From JALOLG01 sp963776935 (GTDB lineage Bacteria; Actinomycetota; Acidimicrobiia; Acidimicrobiales; Ilumatobacteraceae), in the NCBI GenBank assembly GCA_963776935.1, contig CAVZOP010000002.1, positions 930,001-994,000 on the forward strand: a stretch of 64,000 nucleotides of DNA. Reading direction: 5' to 3'. Positions 43,917 through 52,558 of this stretch are shown here, piece by piece. The notes under the pieces are model-generated. The model saw nothing but the letters and a program-made list of their open reading frames with translations, ran no database searches and was not told the origin of the DNA. Positions within the stretch are counted from its first letter, which is position 1. The number at the start of each line of letters is the position of its first letter. The position numbers were made by a program, and so were the translations under genes.

Positions 43917-44780
43917 TCACCGGTCGGTGAGGCCGAACTTGGATTTCAGGATCTGGTGGTAGCGGCGCCCGCCGAAGCGAACGAAGCGGGCCGTCGTCTC
44001 CGACGAACTGCACACGACGACGTCGCCCTCGACCAACGTCGCGACCGGCTGACCGTCGACCGACACGCTCGCCTCGCGGTGGCCGACGACCGAGATCTCG
44101 ACCGGCTCGGCGGGGTCGAGCACGAGACTGCGGTCGAACAGCATGTGCGGCGCGACGGGGGTCAACAACAGTGCGCGGTGGCGGGGCGACACGATCGGAC
44201 CGCGCGCCGACAGCGAGTAGGCGGTCGAGCCGGTGGGTGTCGAGACGATGAGCCCGTCGGCCGCGTAGGTGGTGAACGGCACGCCGTCGATCCGGACCAA
44301 CAGGCGCACGGTGTGGCCGGGCTCGCGCTTCTCGACGACCGCTTCGTTGAGCGCCCGCCACGTCCCGAGCGGGGCCCCGACGCCGCTTCGGGCGACGACG
44401 TCGAGCATCAGGCGCTCGTCGAGGTGCCACTCCCCCGCCTCGCTGCCCTTCGTGAAGCGGTCGAGGGCGTTGGTCATCTCGTGCGACTCGACCTCGGTGA
44501 GGTAGCCGAGCACGCCGAGGTTGACGCCCAGCAGTGGCACGGACGCGCCGTCGAGGAATCGCACCGCCCGCAACATCGTGCCGTCGCCGCCGAGGCTCAG
44601 GGCGAGGTCGGCGTCGTCGGCTCGTCGCTCGGCCGCGAGGTCGTGCAGATCGAGGGCGGCCGCGTCGGCAGCCGGCATCCACGCCTCGTGACCGCGCTCG
44701 GCGAGCCAGTCGGCAGCCTGGCGAGCCAGCGCAGCGGCGACGCCCCGCTCGTGATGGGCGACGATGACGACCGTCGTCAT
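43917..44780 (-). CDS. nadK: NAD kinase
   Basis: A 287-residue cytoplasmic kinase making NADP from NAD. The GGDG motif is LALSLGGDGTMLRAVRFLDG, followed by LLGVNLGVLGYLTEVE and the NAD-binding LIVSTPTGSTAYSLSARGPI. ATG at 44780 overlaps the tlyA stop by four bases, and upstream in-frame sequence is antisense-like. It lies between tlyA and recN as in other actinobacteria, with two extra genes inserted before recN. Confidence 0.95.
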   Translation of the reverse strand: MTTVVIVAHHERGVAAALARQAADWLAERGHEAWMPAADAAALDLHDLAAERRADDADLALSLGGDGTMLRAVRFLDGASVPLLGVNLGVLGYLTEVESHEMTNALDRFTKGSEAGEWHLDERLMLDVVARSGVGAPLGTWRALNEAVVEKREPGHTVRLLVRIDGVPFTTYAADGLIVSTPTGSTAYSLSARGPIVSPRHRALLLTPVAPHMLFDRSLVLDPAEPVEISVVGHREASVSVDGQPVATLVEGDVVVCSSSETTARFVRFGGRRYHQILKSKFGLTDR

Positions 44781-45529
44781 TGCCCGCGCCCCGGCGCTCG
44801 CGCGTGGACGAGGAACTCTCGGTTGCCTTCGGCTCCGGTGATCGGTGACACGGTCCAGGCGACCACCTCGCATCCCTCCGACTCGAGGGCGACGGTGATC
44901 TCGGCGCGGACGCGATCCCAGATCGACGGGTCGGTGATCACGCCACGCCCGCGGCTGACCTCGGTCCGACCGGCCTCGAACTGCGGTTTGACGAGCAGCA
45001 CCATGTCGGCCCCAGGTTTGCACACGCCCTTCAACGCGCCGATCACCATCGTGAGTGAGATGAACGACAGGTCGGCGACGACGACGTCGACCGGACCGCC
45101 CGTGACGGCGACCGTGATGTTGCGGACGTTCGTGCGCTCGATGTTCGTGACCCGGTCGTCGGCGCGCAGCCGCTCGTGGAGCTGTCCGTGGCCGACGTCG
45201 ACGGCGATGACGTGACCGGCACCATGCTGCAGGAGGCAGTCCGTGAAGCCGCCGGTCGACGCTCCGGCGTCGAGTGCACGGCACCCGGCAACGTCGACGC
45301 CGAACGTGGCCAATCCATGCTCGAGCTTCTCCCCGCCGCGACCGACATACCGCGCCGGCGGTCCCTCGACGACGACCGGCTCGGCGGCGGCGACGAGCCG
45401 CGCCGACTTGATCGCGACCGCTCCACCGACGAGAACCCGGCCTGACTCGACGAGCGAGCGGGCTTCGAGACGGCTCTTGGCCAGTCCACGGCGCACGAGC
45501 TCAGCGTCGAGTCGGCGGCGGGGGCTCAC
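44777..45529 (-). CDS. tlyA: TlyA-family rRNA 2'-O-methyltransferase / hemolysin A
   Basis: A 250-residue enzyme with an N-terminal S4 RNA-binding domain (RRRLDAELVRRGLAKSRLEA) and an FtsJ-type methyltransferase domain: CRALDAGASTGGFTDCLLQH, VIAVDVGHGQLHERLR and VVVADLSFISLTMV. In mycobacteria TlyA 2'-O-methylates cytidines in 16S and 23S rRNA, and loss gives capreomycin resistance. The tlyA-nadK pairing supports orthology. Confidence 0.93.
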   Translation of the reverse strand: MSPRRRLDAELVRRGLAKSRLEARSLVESGRVLVGGAVAIKSARLVAAAEPVVVEGPPARYVGRGGEKLEHGLATFGVDVAGCRALDAGASTGGFTDCLLQHGAGHVIAVDVGHGQLHERLRADDRVTNIERTNVRNITVAVTGGPVDVVVADLSFISLTMVIGALKGVCKPGADMVLLVKPQFEAGRTEVSRGRGVITDPSIWDRVRAEITVALESEGCEVVAWTVSPITGAEGNREFLVHARAPGRGQ

Positions 45530-45551
45530 GACGGGGAACGTCGCGTCGGCG

Positions 45552-46136
45552 TCAGCTCGTCGCGCTCGCCTTCTTGGCGGCGGTCTTCTTGGCCGCGGTC
45601 GTCTTGGCCGGGCTCTTCTTCACCGCGGTCTTCTTGGCGGCGGTCTTCTTGGCCGGGGTCTTCTTCGCCGCGGTCTTCTTGGCGGGTGCCTTCTTGGCGG
45701 CGGTCTTCTTGGCGGGTGCCTTCTTGGCGGGTGCCTTCTTGGCGGGTGCCTTCTTGGCGGGGCCTTCTTGGCGGGTCTTCTTGGCGGTCGTCTTTGCCGG
45801 TGCCTTCTTCGCGGCCGTCTTCTTGGCGGTGACCGCGGCACCCTTGGCGCTCGCCATCAGCCGCTCGGCGAGTGCCTCGAAACGGTCCTCGAGACTGTCG
45901 AACTGCTCGCTCAGCCGGCCGACCTGCTTGGCGACTTCGCCCTGGACCAACGCTGACAGCCGCTCGGTCGTCTCGCGGCCGCGGTCGACGAGTGACTGGA
46001 CGGCCGCCTCCGCATCCTTGCGCTGTACCTCACCGGCCTTGACGAGCTGCTTGACGATTGCCTCTGCCTGCTTGCGCGACGTCGCGGTGAACGTCACGCC
46101 GGCGTCGAGGAGCCTGTTGAATGTGGGTTTGGCCAT
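45552..46136 (-). CDS. histone H1-like / phasin-like protein with PAKK-repeat tail
   Basis: A 194-residue protein. Residues 1-95 are a predicted long amphipathic helix or coiled coil (SRKQAEAIVKQLVKAGEVQR, GEVAKQVGRLSEQFDSLEDR), reminiscent of phasin-like domains. Residues ~98-194 are an almost pure (P/T)AKK(T/A) repeat like the tails of bacterial H1-like nucleoid proteins, so DNA or polyanion binding is likely. Within the tail, six residues (TRQEGP) break the pattern. A surplus G and a missing T about 15 bases apart would restore perfect repeats, so this is a compensated frameshift. A leaderless-type promoter precedes it; tlyA follows. Confidence 0.82.
   Translation of the reverse strand: MAKPTFNRLLDAGVTFTATSRKQAEAIVKQLVKAGEVQRKDAEAAVQSLVDRGRETTERLSALVQGEVAKQVGRLSEQFDSLEDRFEALAERLMASAKGAAVTAKKTAAKKAPAKTTAKKTRQEGPAKKAPAKKAPAKKAPAKKTAAKKAPAKKTAAKKTPAKKTAAKKTAVKKSPAKTTAAKKTAAKKASATS
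45560..45838 (-). repeat. tandem AAG-AAG lysine-repeat tract in the H1-like gene
   Basis: The coding sequence of the tail consists of 12- to 15-base units each encoding AAKK, PAKK or TAKK, with AAG used for every lysine. The period is broken once at about 45758-45785 by the compensated frameshift. Such tracts are prone to slippage and to assembly error. Confidence 0.85.
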
Positions 46137-46142
46137 GATCGA

Positions 46143-46148
46143 AGCCTA
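46143..46148 (-). promoter_or_regulatory. -10 box of a leaderless promoter for the H1-like gene
   Basis: TAGGCT on the minus strand lies 6 bases before the ATG at 46136, in the 27-base gap behind the HAD gene. Confidence 0.45.
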
Positions 46149-46163
46149 TCGGCACCGATTTCG

Positions 46164-46955
46164 TCATGATTCAGCAACGAGAACATCGGCGACCGCGGCG
46201 AGGTCCGTTGCATCGAGCCACGGCGCCGTGTCGAGCGGCGCGCCGGGCCCGGTGACGCCGGTCCGCACGATCGCGTACCGGCACCCGATCACCTTGGCGA
46301 ACAAACCGTCGGTCGACGGACGGTCGCCGACCATCACCGTCGCGTCGCGATCGAAACCGGGACCGACCGCCCGACGCACGAGCTCGGCCATCGGCGCATA
46401 CGGCTTACCGGCGATCATCGGCACCATTCCCGAAGCGGTCGCGACCGCGGCGAGGATCGCGCCGCCACCCGGGATCGGCCCGTCGGGAGTCGGATACGTG
46501 GCGTCGTCGTTGGTTCCGATCAGCCGCGCGCCGTTGATGACCGCCGTCGCCGCGATCCGCAATCGCTCATAGTCGAAGTCGCGATGGAAGCCGACCAGCA
46601 CGGCGTCGCACACGCCGTCCTCGACGACGACCGCACCCACTATCCGAGCGGCCTCGGCAATTCCGGGACCCCCACACACGAGCACCCGCTCACCGGGTGA
46701 CAGCAGGGTCGCCGCGGCTCCGGCCGAGGTCAGCACGTCGCCCTCGGCCGGGATGCCGATGTCGAGCAGGGCCCGCTCCTGCTCGGCGATGACCACCGAC
46801 GAGTTGTTGGTCACGAAGAGCACTCGCCACCCGGACGCCCGCATCCGTGCAACCGCGTCCGGCGAGCCCGGGATCGCCTGCCGAGCGAGCCACACCACAC
46901 CGTCGAGGTCGCAGAGCACGGTGGACACCGGCGTCGTGGCGGTCATGGGCGTCAT
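46164..46955 (-). CDS. HAD-IIA (NagD-like) phosphatase
   Basis: A 263-residue HAD hydrolase with motif I VLCDLDGVVWLARQAIPGSP, motif II VLFVTNNSSVVIAEQERALL, and the C-terminal IAGKPYAPMAELVRRAVGP with VMVGDRPSTDGLFAKVIG. Its place two genes upstream of tlyA-nadK-recN corresponds to the mycobacterial glycerol-3-phosphate phosphatase Rv1692, so that activity is a reasonable guess. ATG at 46955 is chosen; upstream in-frame sequence is antisense to the DUF1015 gene. Confidence 0.87.
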   Translation of the reverse strand: MTPMTATTPVSTVLCDLDGVVWLARQAIPGSPDAVARMRASGWRVLFVTNNSSVVIAEQERALLDIGIPAEGDVLTSAGAAATLLSPGERVLVCGGPGIAEAARIVGAVVVEDGVCDAVLVGFHRDFDYERLRIAATAVINGARLIGTNDDATYPTPDGPIPGGGAILAAVATASGMVPMIAGKPYAPMAELVRRAVGPGFDRDATVMVGDRPSTDGLFAKVIGCRYAIVRTGVTGPGAPLDTAPWLDATDLAAVADVLVAES

Positions 46956-46988
46956 CGTCGCACGCGACGCACTCACCGGTGCCAACCT

Positions 46989-48176
46989 GTGTGGGTGCCG
47001 CGCTTCGAACCCTTCGCCGCCCTGAGGTACACCGTCGATCTCGACGATGTGATCGCACCGCCCTACGACGTCGTGTCCGAGCCCGAGGTCGATGCCCTCG
47101 CGGCGCGTGACGAGCACAACGTCGTACACGTCGACATCCCCCGTGAACGTGACGGCGACGATCGCTACGAGCGCGCCGCCGACCGCCTGCACGCGTGGAT
47201 CGACGCCGGTGTGATGGTCGTCGATGAGAACCCCTCGTTCACGCTCTACCGCATGCGCTTCACGGACGCGGCCGGGGCCGAACGCGACATCGTCGGCGTG
47301 ATGGGTGGCCTCGAGGTCGTCGACGACGGCGCCGGCGGCGTGCTCCCCCACGAACGCACCACACCCAAGGCGTCGACCGATCGGCTCGACCTGACACGGG
47401 CGACGCGGTGCAACCTCTCACCGATCTGGGGGCTGTCGCTCGCAGGAGGGCTCACCGAGCTGCTCACACCGGCGGCCGAGCCGATGGGATCGGTCACGGT
47501 CGACGGCGTCGAGCACAGCGTCGAGCGCCTCACCGATCCCGAGCGCATCTCCGCCATTCGTGATGCGATCGGCTCCGACGACGTGCTCATCGCCGACGGC
47601 CATCATCGGTATGGCATCGCCCGCACGTACCGCGACGAGGTCCGCCGATCGACCGGTTCCGAGCACACCCCGGCCGAGCTCACGCTCGCCTTCGTGAGCG
47701 AGCTCGTCGCCGACCAACTCAGCGTCGACGCCATCCACCGGCTGTATGTCACCCCCGGTTTCGCTGAGCTTCGTGACCGCCTGGCTGCGTCGTTCGATCT
47801 CGAGCCGGCGGGTGCGATCGATGGTTCGACCCTGGCGCAGATGAGCACGCGGGACGCGTTGTGCCTCGTCGACGCGGCCGGCAACGGCGCCTGGCTCATC
47901 CCCAAGGCCGGTGTGTTCGACGAGGTGCGCGCCCTCGACGGCGCCTGGCTCGAGCACGCGCTCCGGGGCATCGACGTCGACGTCACGTACCAGCACGGTG
48001 TCGATCGCGTGCTCGAAGCGGTGCGGTCGGGGGCGGCCGCGGCCGGCGTGCTGATCCGTCCCGTCAGCGTCGCCGAGATCGAGCGCACGGCGCGAGAAGG
48101 GCTGCTGATGCCGCCCAAGTCGACGTTCTTCACCCCGAAGCTGCGCACCGGCCTCGTGGTGCGACCGCTGACGTAA
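46989..48176 (+). CDS. DUF1015 family protein
   Basis: A 395-residue soluble protein of the DUF1015 family. It shows PRFEPFAALRYTVDLDDVIA and PPYDVVSEPEVDAL at the N-terminus, SFTLYRMRFTDAAGAERDIV, and the most conserved block DVLIADGHHRYGIARTYRDE near residue 200. No reaction is established. The family sits near glycolytic or serine metabolism genes in some genomes, but no link can be claimed here. GTG at 46995 is an equally good start. It is divergent from the HAD gene and converges with fba. Confidence 0.87.
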   Translation: MWVPRFEPFAALRYTVDLDDVIAPPYDVVSEPEVDALAARDEHNVVHVDIPRERDGDDRYERAADRLHAWIDAGVMVVDENPSFTLYRMRFTDAAGAERDIVGVMGGLEVVDDGAGGVLPHERTTPKASTDRLDLTRATRCNLSPIWGLSLAGGLTELLTPAAEPMGSVTVDGVEHSVERLTDPERISAIRDAIGSDDVLIADGHHRYGIARTYRDEVRRSTGSEHTPAELTLAFVSELVADQLSVDAIHRLYVTPGFAELRDRLAASFDLEPAGAIDGSTLAQMSTRDALCLVDAAGNGAWLIPKAGVFDEVRALDGAWLEHALRGIDVDVTYQHGVDRVLEAVRSGAAAAGVLIRPVSVAEIERTAREGLLMPPKSTFFTPKLRTGLVVRPLT

Positions 48177-48236
48177 CTGGGGAGCCGAACAAACCCAACC
48201 CGTTCGAGTCGGCGACCAAACGTGAAGCTGATCGCC

Positions 48237-48259
48237 GTGGAGTGAGCCGACTCAATCAG
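48237..48259. terminator. hairpin shared with 7370-7392; possible bidirectional terminator
   Basis: The reverse complement of this segment matches 7370-7392 at 22 of 23 positions. It folds to a GAGTGAG/CTCAATC stem with a CCGA loop and overlaps the fba stop codon in the gap between convergent fba and DUF1015 genes. The mismatch position in the stem is the same in both copies. Confidence 0.4.
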
Positions 48260-49334
48260 ACAGAGTCCCGACGTTGTTGAGCTCGGCGAAGGCCTGCTTC
48301 ACGCGCTCGACGAAGCTGACCTCGCCGGCCCGCAACCACACCCGCGGGTCGTAGTGCTTCTTGTTGGGCTTGTCGGGACCATCGGGGTTGCCGATCTGGC
48401 CCTGGAGGTAATCGTGCTTGTCGGCCTCGTAGGCGCGGATGCCGTCCCAGAGCGCCCACTGCAGATCGGTGTCGATGTTCATCTTGATCACGCCGTAGCT
48501 GATGGCCTCGGCGATCTCGGCCGGAGACGACCCGGACCCGCCGTGGAACACGAAGTCGACGGGCCGCTCACCGGTCCCGAGCTTGGACTGGATGTACTCC
48601 TGGCTGTCGCGGAGGATCGACGGCTTGAGCTTCACGTTGCCGGGCTTGTACACGCCGTGCACGTTGCCGAACGCGGCGGCGATGGTGAAGCGGTCGCTGA
48701 TCTTCATCAGCTCGTCGTAGACGTACGCCACCTCCTCGGGCTTGGTGTACAGGTCGCTGTCGTCGGCGTCGGAGTTGTCGACACCATCCTCCTCGCCACC
48801 GGTGATGCCCAACTCGATCTCGAGCGTCATGTCGATGGCCGACATCCGCTCGAGGTACCGCTTGCTGATCTCGACGTTCTCCTCGAGCGGCTCTTCGGAC
48901 AGATCGAGCATGTGCGAGCTGAACAACGGCTTGCCGGTGGTCGCATAGTGCTTCTCGCCGACGTCGAGCAGGCCGTCGACCCACCCGAGCAGCTTCTTGG
49001 CGCAATGGTCGGTGTGCAGGATGACCCGGGCGCCGTAGGTGGCGGCCATGCGGTTGACGTGATCGGCACCGGCGAGGGCGCCGAGGATCGACGCCTGGTT
49101 GTCGGAGTTGGCGAGCCCCTTACCGCCGATGAACGCCGCGCCGCCGTGGGAGAACTGGATGATCACCGGCGAGTTGACGGCCGCGGCCGCCTCCATCACG
49201 CCGTTCATCGTGTTGCTGCCCGTGACGTTGCACGCCGGGAGGGCGAACGACTTGGCCTTCGCGAGTGCGAAGACCTCCTTGACCTCGGTCCCGGTGATCA
49301 CGCCGGGTGCAAAGTCGTTGCGGACGTCACTCAT
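48252..49334 (-). CDS. fba: class II fructose-bisphosphate aldolase
   Basis: A 360-residue zinc-dependent aldolase of glycolysis and gluconeogenesis. Metal and phosphate ligands are visible: VILHTDHCAKKLLGWVDGLL, TLEIELGITGGEEDGVDNSD, GNVHGVYKPGNVKLKP, VFHGGSGSSPAEIAEAISYG and KMNIDTDLQWALWDGIR. Length is that of the class IIA (E. coli-like) group. A GAGG ribosome binding site precedes the ATG. It stands alone on its strand behind the SSB-like gene with a 102-base spacer and ends in the shared hairpin. Confidence 0.95.
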   Translation of the reverse strand: MSDVRNDFAPGVITGTEVKEVFALAKAKSFALPACNVTGSNTMNGVMEAAAAVNSPVIIQFSHGGAAFIGGKGLANSDNQASILGALAGADHVNRMAATYGARVILHTDHCAKKLLGWVDGLLDVGEKHYATTGKPLFSSHMLDLSEEPLEENVEISKRYLERMSAIDMTLEIELGITGGEEDGVDNSDADDSDLYTKPEEVAYVYDELMKISDRFTIAAAFGNVHGVYKPGNVKLKPSILRDSQEYIQSKLGTGERPVDFVFHGGSGSSPAEIAEAISYGVIKMNIDTDLQWALWDGIRAYEADKHDYLQGQIGNPDGPDKPNKKHYDPRVWLRAGEVSFVERVKQAFAELNNVGTLSD

Positions 49335-49436
49335 GGGAACCTCGCCATTCCGTACCCTGCTTGCGGGTCAATTGTTCGTGCGGCGCCTCGTCGCACCGCT
49401 CGGGGATGCCACACGATCGTAGCGCTGCGTAGTGGC

Positions 49437-49781
49437 CTACGCCCCTGTGCCGCCGAGAGCGGCGATCGCCCGCCCGACCAGCCGTTGCACGTCGCGCCGG
49501 CGACGGCTGGCGACGATGCTCTCGGCGACCACCTCGGTGCGGCTCTGGGTGGCCGCCCCGGTGCGGTAGAAGCGCCGGCGGACGTGACCCAAAACCGTCA
49601 CCTCTTCGGCGGGGGCGAACTCACGTGTCGGCTCGAACCACACGACCGGCACGGACAGGAGCCCTCCGTCACCGCGTGTGGTGACTTCGATCTGGAGGAT
49701 CGTGGTGCCCGACGGCAGATCCTTGCGCCGTGGCTCGCTGGAGACGTGGCCCTGCAGGACCACCAGGTTTGATTCGTTCAT
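49437..49781 (-). CDS. single-stranded DNA-binding-like (OB-fold) protein
   Basis: A 114-residue protein with a short OB-fold of the SSB family: NLVVLQGHVSSEPRRKDLPS, ILQIEVTTRGDGGLLSVPVV and VTVLGHVRRRFYR. It is much shorter than a housekeeping SSB and lacks the acidic, glycine-rich C-terminal tail that recruits partners. It is thus an accessory SSB-like protein found in many actinobacteria rather than the replication SSB. The frame is open to 49922, but the ATG at 49781 directly precedes the OB fold. Between 49782 and 49982 I see no gene or clear signal. Confidence 0.75.
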   Translation of the reverse strand: MNESNLVVLQGHVSSEPRRKDLPSGTTILQIEVTTRGDGGLLSVPVVWFEPTREFAPAEEVTVLGHVRRRFYRTGAATQSRTEVVAESIVASRRRRDVQRLVGRAIAALGGTGA

Positions 49782-49982
49782 GACGACTCCGTTGACTCGA
49801 GACCCGGAGCGTGGACGGGTCGGTTCGTGAGGGGGGAGTCGGTCTGAATCACGGTAGTGACGGGGTGTCGCAGTCGTGGGTTCGCGTGCCGCGGCGGACG
49901 GCGACTCAGCACCCGCTCTCACGCAGTGGCGCCGAGCGAACGAGGCCTTCGAGACTGGTGCCGTCGCTCGACGCCTCGACGA

Positions 49983-51974
49983 TCAGGGGGCGCGGCCGTC
50001 GATCTCGACGGCCCCCACGATCATCCCGTCGACAACGAGCACGGCTGACCGTGAACCGACGACGAGGGTGAACTCGGTGGCATCCGCTGGAGCGATGGTG
50101 AGTGGCACCGCGAACGGATTCCCGACGGCACCGCGCGACGTCACGGCGGCAGTCCCGTCGCCGGATCGGGCGAACGCGATCGTCGGGGTGACGTCACCGA
50201 TCTCGGGCGACGATCCGAAACGAAACGAGACACGTGCCTCGTCCGACGCCGCGCTCACGATGTCACCGTCGAAGCGGACACATCCTGCCTCCTCGAGCGG
50301 TTCGGGTGCATCGGGATCGAGGTCGACATCGGGCACCGGCTGCGGGTCGACCGGTGGTGACTGCAACCACCGAGCCAGGTCGCTCCGGTAGGCCAGCGTG
50401 GCGACGTCGTCGGTGTACACGGTCGTGAAGTTCTCGTTGACGAGCGTGTCGAACGGCGTTCCGGGCACGACCGGGTTGACCGACTCGACGACGAACGCCG
50501 TCGGGTCGGTGCGCTCGACGTCGGCGGCGAACGTCTCCCACGTGCCGGGCAGCACGTACTGCGGGCCCGATCTGGCCAGGTAGATCTCGCCGAGCAGGAA
50601 GTTCTTCCAGATGTACCGCGTCGCCGGGACGCGGTGCAGGTTGAGGTACGGCCACGGGTAACTGGTCCACATGAGCAACGGGTCGTCCGGCTCAGACACG
50701 AGATCGAGCGCCGCGCGCAGCATGTGCGTGCGGCCGTCGAGCAACCGCTCCCGCCGGTCGTCGAAGTCACTGATCCCGTGGAACGCGCTCGCCTCCCGGA
50801 ACCCCTCGCGAAACGACGCCGTTCCGCCGACGTAGATCGTGATGATCGCCACCGCGAGCGGCAACACCGACGTCAGAACCGTCCGGGACTGTGGCGACAA
50901 CGGCGTCGACAGCGCCGCCAGCCGTCGGGTCGCGGCCCCGACGAGCACGGCGATCATCAGCAGGCTCGGTACGGCGAGGATCGAGTAATAGTGCGACGAG
51001 TAGCGCTGGCTGAGGGTGAGCTCGATCCAGGCCGCCAGCCACCATCCCGCCACCATCGCCCGCAGCGCCCGCCCGTCGGCGTCGAGTGCACGCCACCGGA
51101 TGACCATGTCGGTGAGGAAGGCGACCGTGACGACGAACAGCACCGGTCGATCGCCGTAGTAGGTGGCGAACTGGTCGACCCCGAGTCCGAACTGACCGCC
51201 GAGGCTGCGCCCGGTCGCGGTGTTCATCCATCGGGCGTATGTCCACCAGCCATCGACGAACGCGTCCCATGGGCCGAAGATCCGGTAGTAGATCGGCGCC
51301 GACAGGAACCCGACGGCAGCCATGACCGGGACGGCCAGCCACACCGGTCGCGACCGCACCTGTTCGTGCCGTCTCGTCCACACCACCCACGCCAGCACGG
51401 GCACGGCCGTGAAGCACGCCGACAGCAACGTCTGGATCGCCAACCCGATCGCCAGCCCCACCACGAGCACGGCACCGATGCGGCGTCGCTCCGACTGCCA
51501 CGCCGCATCCCACGCGCCGACGCAGAATGCCGCCGCCAGGAGCCCGACCGTCATGTTGCGCGAATAGAGCACCCCCGCGTAGTCGCTGTCCGACAACGTC
51601 AGGTGGGTCGCCGTCATCACCGCCACGGCGATTCCGACGACACGCGCTCCACCGGCGCGCTGGGTGGCGATCGCTGTCGCGGCGGCGATGACGACCGTTG
51701 TGATCATCGTGAAGATCGCGATCACGAACCAGAAGCCCGACCGCCCGCCGATGCGTCCGGCCAACTCGTAGACCACCGCCTCGAGCGGGCCCTTGTTGTG
51801 GATCCCGTTCTCGTAGTACGAGCCGCCGAGTCGGATCGTGCGTTCGACGAGCACCCGCATGTACTGCGGGTCGTAGTTGGCGGCACTCAACTGCATGTGG
51901 AACACGGCGACGAGCGCCAGTGCGGCGAGCATCGCGATGACGACCGGCCTGAGCCACCGGACGAGCGGCGTCAC
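49983..51974 (-). CDS. polytopic membrane glycosyltransferase-like protein (C-class fold)
   Basis: A 663-residue protein with about eleven membrane helices in the first ~450 residues and a soluble C-terminal domain. The first large loop contains YMRVLVERTIRLGGSYYENG and IHNKGPLEAVVYELAGR, where the conserved aspartate/glutamate positions of PMT/ArnT-like enzymes are expected. The C-terminal part ends in a beta-rich domain (VSFRFGSSPEIGDVTPTIAF). It would use a lipid-linked sugar on the outer face. GTG at 51974 overlaps the stop of the upstream transferase gene, so the two are coupled. Confidence 0.78.
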   Translation of the reverse strand: MTPLVRWLRPVVIAMLAALALVAVFHMQLSAANYDPQYMRVLVERTIRLGGSYYENGIHNKGPLEAVVYELAGRIGGRSGFWFVIAIFTMITTVVIAAATAIATQRAGGARVVGIAVAVMTATHLTLSDSDYAGVLYSRNMTVGLLAAAFCVGAWDAAWQSERRRIGAVLVVGLAIGLAIQTLLSACFTAVPVLAWVVWTRRHEQVRSRPVWLAVPVMAAVGFLSAPIYYRIFGPWDAFVDGWWTYARWMNTATGRSLGGQFGLGVDQFATYYGDRPVLFVVTVAFLTDMVIRWRALDADGRALRAMVAGWWLAAWIELTLSQRYSSHYYSILAVPSLLMIAVLVGAATRRLAALSTPLSPQSRTVLTSVLPLAVAIITIYVGGTASFREGFREASAFHGISDFDDRRERLLDGRTHMLRAALDLVSEPDDPLLMWTSYPWPYLNLHRVPATRYIWKNFLLGEIYLARSGPQYVLPGTWETFAADVERTDPTAFVVESVNPVVPGTPFDTLVNENFTTVYTDDVATLAYRSDLARWLQSPPVDPQPVPDVDLDPDAPEPLEEAGCVRFDGDIVSAASDEARVSFRFGSSPEIGDVTPTIAFARSGDGTAAVTSRGAVGNPFAVPLTIAPADATEFTLVVGSRSAVLVVDGMIVGAVEIDGRAP

Positions 51975-52558
51975 TGTGTGGCCTCTGGCCCGTCCTGCAT
52001 CGACCACATCCGTTCGTCCTCGTCGACACCGGGCTCGGCGGCGTCACGCACGACGGCGATCGTCGAGTCGATGCCGATGGCGATCACGACCACGATCGCC
52101 ACCGACAGCCGCGAGAGTGGACCGACCAGGTGCCGGCTGACCTCGACCGCGTCGCCGGCATACGACAGGTAGAGGTCGATCCAGGCCGGGATCAACAGGA
52201 ATCCGGCGAACAGGCCAAGTGCCCGGCGGCGGCGCGCGGCGAGCAGCGCGCACGTCGTCGACGCAACCATCCCCACGGCGAGCATCACCCCGGACCCGGT
52301 CGGATCGAACGGTCCGAGCGTGTGGCGCGGGACCCGGTTACCGACACCGAACAGGTCGTACGCGCGGAACTCGTCCCGCAGCGATCGTCCGAGGGCGTCG
52401 CGAAGCCCGTCGAGCCAGAACGGTGCCGCGAGCACGAACGACTCGGCGGCGGCCGTCCGACCGCGCCCGCTCGCCCACTCGCGGTACTCGCCCAAAGCCG
52501 GATCGCGAAGGAACGCCTCACCGTCCGCCCACGCGTCGGACCCGACCCGCGCCATCAA
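51971..52558 (-). CDS. membrane glycosyltransferase-like protein, C-terminal part (frameshifted)
   Basis: The C-terminal ~190 residues of the transferase-like protein that begins at 53342: a soluble stretch LMARVGSDAWADGEAFLRDP, then four membrane helices (VMLAVGMVASTTCALLAARR, LGLFAGFLLIPAWIDLYLSY) and an acidic tail. It joins the N-terminal frame when one surplus base near 52558-52566 is removed, giving VDERLMARVGSD. On its own it would lack any catalytic loop. Its stop overlaps the start of the next membrane protein. Confidence 0.68.
   Translation of the reverse strand: MMARVGSDAWADGEAFLRDPALGEYREWASGRGRTAAAESFVLAAPFWLDGLRDALGRSLRDEFRAYDLFGVGNRVPRHTLGPFDPTGSGVMLAVGMVASTTCALLAARRRRALGLFAGFLLIPAWIDLYLSYAGDAVEVSRHLVGPLSRLSVAIVVVIAIGIDSTIAVVRDAAEPGVDEDERMWSMQDGPEATQ

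Noticed and set aside
43386..45215. 609-codon plus-strand frame across nadK and tlyA
   Set aside because: Only its first part (to about 43840) is the shifted end of mocR; the rest is antisense to two well-identified genes.
45560..45838. CRISPR-like repeat array
   Set aside because: The repeats are in-frame AAKK codons without spacers, inside a protein-coding gene.
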